NCBI GenBank assembly: GCA_900547275.1
Contig: URGA01000026.1
Location: 1 to 25,145, forward strand
Source of the DNA: an uncultured Oscillospiraceae bacterium
Lineage (GTDB): Bacteria; Bacillota; Clostridia; Oscillospirales; Acutalibacteraceae
DNA length: 25,145 nt
Reading direction: 5' to 3'
In this document: piece after piece, positions 24,281-25,145 of the stretch
Layout of the letters: every line of letters begins with the position of its first letter
Position numbering within the stretch: the first letter of the stretch is position 1
Notes under the pieces: generated by a model
Seen by the model: only the letters and a program-made list of their open reading frames with translations
The model's database searches: none
What the model was told of the DNA's origin: nothing
Position numbers and translations under genes: made by a program

Positions 24281-25036
24281 TTGAAAAGTTCTGTAAGACG
24301 AGTTTATTTGCTTGACGAACTGCGTGGTTTTGCTATCATCTGTATGGTTGTTCACCACGCTTTTCTGGATGTGGGCGATGTTCTACAGTTGAAATGGGGA
24401 TATGATGTTTTTAACGCACTATGCGTTGTTCAGCCTCTTTTTTGGGCTATATTTATTATAATCTCAGGTATCTGTTCGAGATTGTCCAGAAATACGGTAA
24501 AAAGAGGAATTATTGTTCTTGCGTGCGGCCTTGCGGTAACGTTTGTAACGGCTGTGCTTATGCCGATTTTCGGGTTCCAGCAGTGTGAGATATATTTCGG
24601 TATCCTTTCCTGCCTTGGCTCCTGTATGATTATAACAGGATTGCTGATGCCTCTTATTGAAAAGACAAACGTCTTTGCCGGCATGATAATCAGCGCAGTT
24701 CTGTTTTTCGCAACGTATAATATAAGCAAAGGCAATTTGCTTTTTGGGCTTATTGATTTGCCGGACGCTCTTTATCAGCATGACTGGCTCTGTCCGCTGG
24801 GCTTTTACAGCGCCGACTTTTTTTCTGCAGATTATTTTGCAATCATTCCCTGGCTTTTCATGTTCCTGTTCGGCGCATTCGCCGGAAAATTTGTCAGGGA
24901 CGGAAAACTGCCTGAATTTTGCTACAAAAGGCGAAGCGCGTTTCTCTGCCTCGTGGGCAAAAACAGCCTCTGGGTTTACCTCGGCCACCAAGTTGTACTT
25001 TACGCCGTATTTTTGTTAATCAGTATTTTTATTTAA
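24281..25036 (+). CDS. DUF1624/HGSNAT-type membrane acyltransferase
   Basis: The 251-residue product has seven or so hydrophobic segments and an N-terminus of the heparan-alpha-glucosaminide N-acetyltransferase catalytic domain type (DUF1624): YLLDELRGFAIICMVVHHAF, with D12, R15-G16 and the paired H25-H26. The C-terminal GKNSLWVYLGHQVVLY is typical of membrane acetyltransferases. It may transfer acetyl groups from CoA onto an extracytoplasmic substrate, but the acceptor is unknown. The start is the TTG at 24281, eight bases after AAGGCGG, a near-perfect site, and downstream of the predicted transcription start. It is divergent from the thioesterase operon. The shorter length relative to the human enzyme is normal for bacterial forms. 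Confidence 0.85.
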   Translation: MKSSVRRVYLLDELRGFAIICMVVHHAFLDVGDVLQLKWGYDVFNALCVVQPLFWAIFIIISGICSRLSRNTVKRGIIVLACGLAVTFVTAVLMPIFGFQQCEIYFGILSCLGSCMIITGLLMPLIEKTNVFAGMIISAVLFFATYNISKGNLLFGLIDLPDALYQHDWLCPLGFYSADFFSADYFAIIPWLFMFLFGAFAGKFVRDGKLPEFCYKRRSAFLCLVGKNSLWVYLGHQVVLYAVFLLISIFI

Positions 25037-25043
25037 CCAAGAC

Positions 25044-25079
25044 AAAGCGCACCTCATAGGATGAAATGAGGTGCGCTTT
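25044..25079. terminator. Probable terminator hairpin after the DUF1624 gene
   Basis: A perfect 14-base stem (AAAGCGCACCTCAT with ATGAGGTGCGCTTT) has an eight-base loop. Only short T stretches follow in either direction, so it is a strong hairpin but a weak classical terminator. Confidence 0.6.
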
Positions 25080-25145
25080 CCGGATGTTGGAGACGGTGGA
25101 ATTTCGATGGTGAGAGAGGGACCGTTAATCGGTTCTAATTCGCCC
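25080..25145. other. Unassigned right edge
   Basis: I see no gene, RNA or promoter here. The minus strand is open as a short frame entering from the edge and ending at 25016, but 42 open codons is not meaningful evidence of a gene. Confidence 0.5.

Noticed and set aside
25016..25145. Minus-strand open frame entering from the right edge
   Set aside because: Only 42 codons, overlapping the DUF1624 3' end and a hairpin; open frames of this length arise by chance.
1..25145. Defence, CRISPR, phage or transposon system
   Set aside because: No repeats, integrase, transposase, toxin-antitoxin pair or nuclease operon was seen; the gene content is housekeeping, transport and envelope.

Overview
The window looks like a chromosomal segment from a Firmicute of the Clostridia, most likely an Oscillospirales/Ruminococcaceae-type gut bacterium. 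The evidence is strong GGAGG-type ribosome binding sites, sigma-A promoters with 17-base spacers, lipoprotein signal peptides, and a gene set typical of Gram-positives: PASTA protein, Asp23/YloU, FakA/YloV, YmdB, a sortase-like protein, and ThiI with its own cysteine desulfurase. No phage, insertion sequence, CRISPR array, tRNA or rRNA is visible. No intergenic gap exceeds about 190 bases, and no gene encodes a recognisable transcription factor.

Left block (1-9.4 kb). A membrane protein with a kinase-like domain and two PASTA repeats enters from the left edge; its kinase motifs are degenerate, so it is probably a pseudokinase. It converges on a five-gene minus-strand operon: ymdB, an orphan peptide-type substrate-binding lipoprotein, asp23/yloU, fakA/yloV and recG. 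The yloU-yloV-recG order is the one known from Bacillus. Upstream lies a separate lipoprotein gene of unknown function that appears to start at an ATC codon.

Middle block (9.5-19 kb). A Cof-type HAD phosphatase on the plus strand converges on a minus-strand pair encoding two polytopic membrane proteins (a DUF6056-like protein and an acyltransferase-3). Divergent from that pair is a plus-strand pair, an ABC exporter half-transporter and an NSS sodium-dependent transporter, followed by a second pair, a membrane-anchored endonuclease/exonuclease/phosphatase-fold protein and a MATE transporter. Each unit ends in a clear hairpin terminator.

Right block (19-25 kb). A tightly packed minus-strand operon encodes a hotdog thioesterase, a HAD-Nudix fusion, a cysteine desulfurase, ThiI, and a type II membrane protein with a sortase B-like domain that lacks the catalytic His and Cys. 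Three junctions overlap or abut. The desulfurase and ThiI form the sulfur-relay pair for tRNA 4-thiouridine. A divergent plus-strand gene encodes a DUF1624-type membrane acyltransferase.

Most of the window is ordinary housekeeping and transport. The points most worth pursuing are the two apparently inactivated surface enzymes (pseudokinase-PASTA and pseudosortase), the HAD-Nudix fusion, the ATC start and the placement of the orphan binding protein. I see no convincing evidence of a new defence or mobile system.
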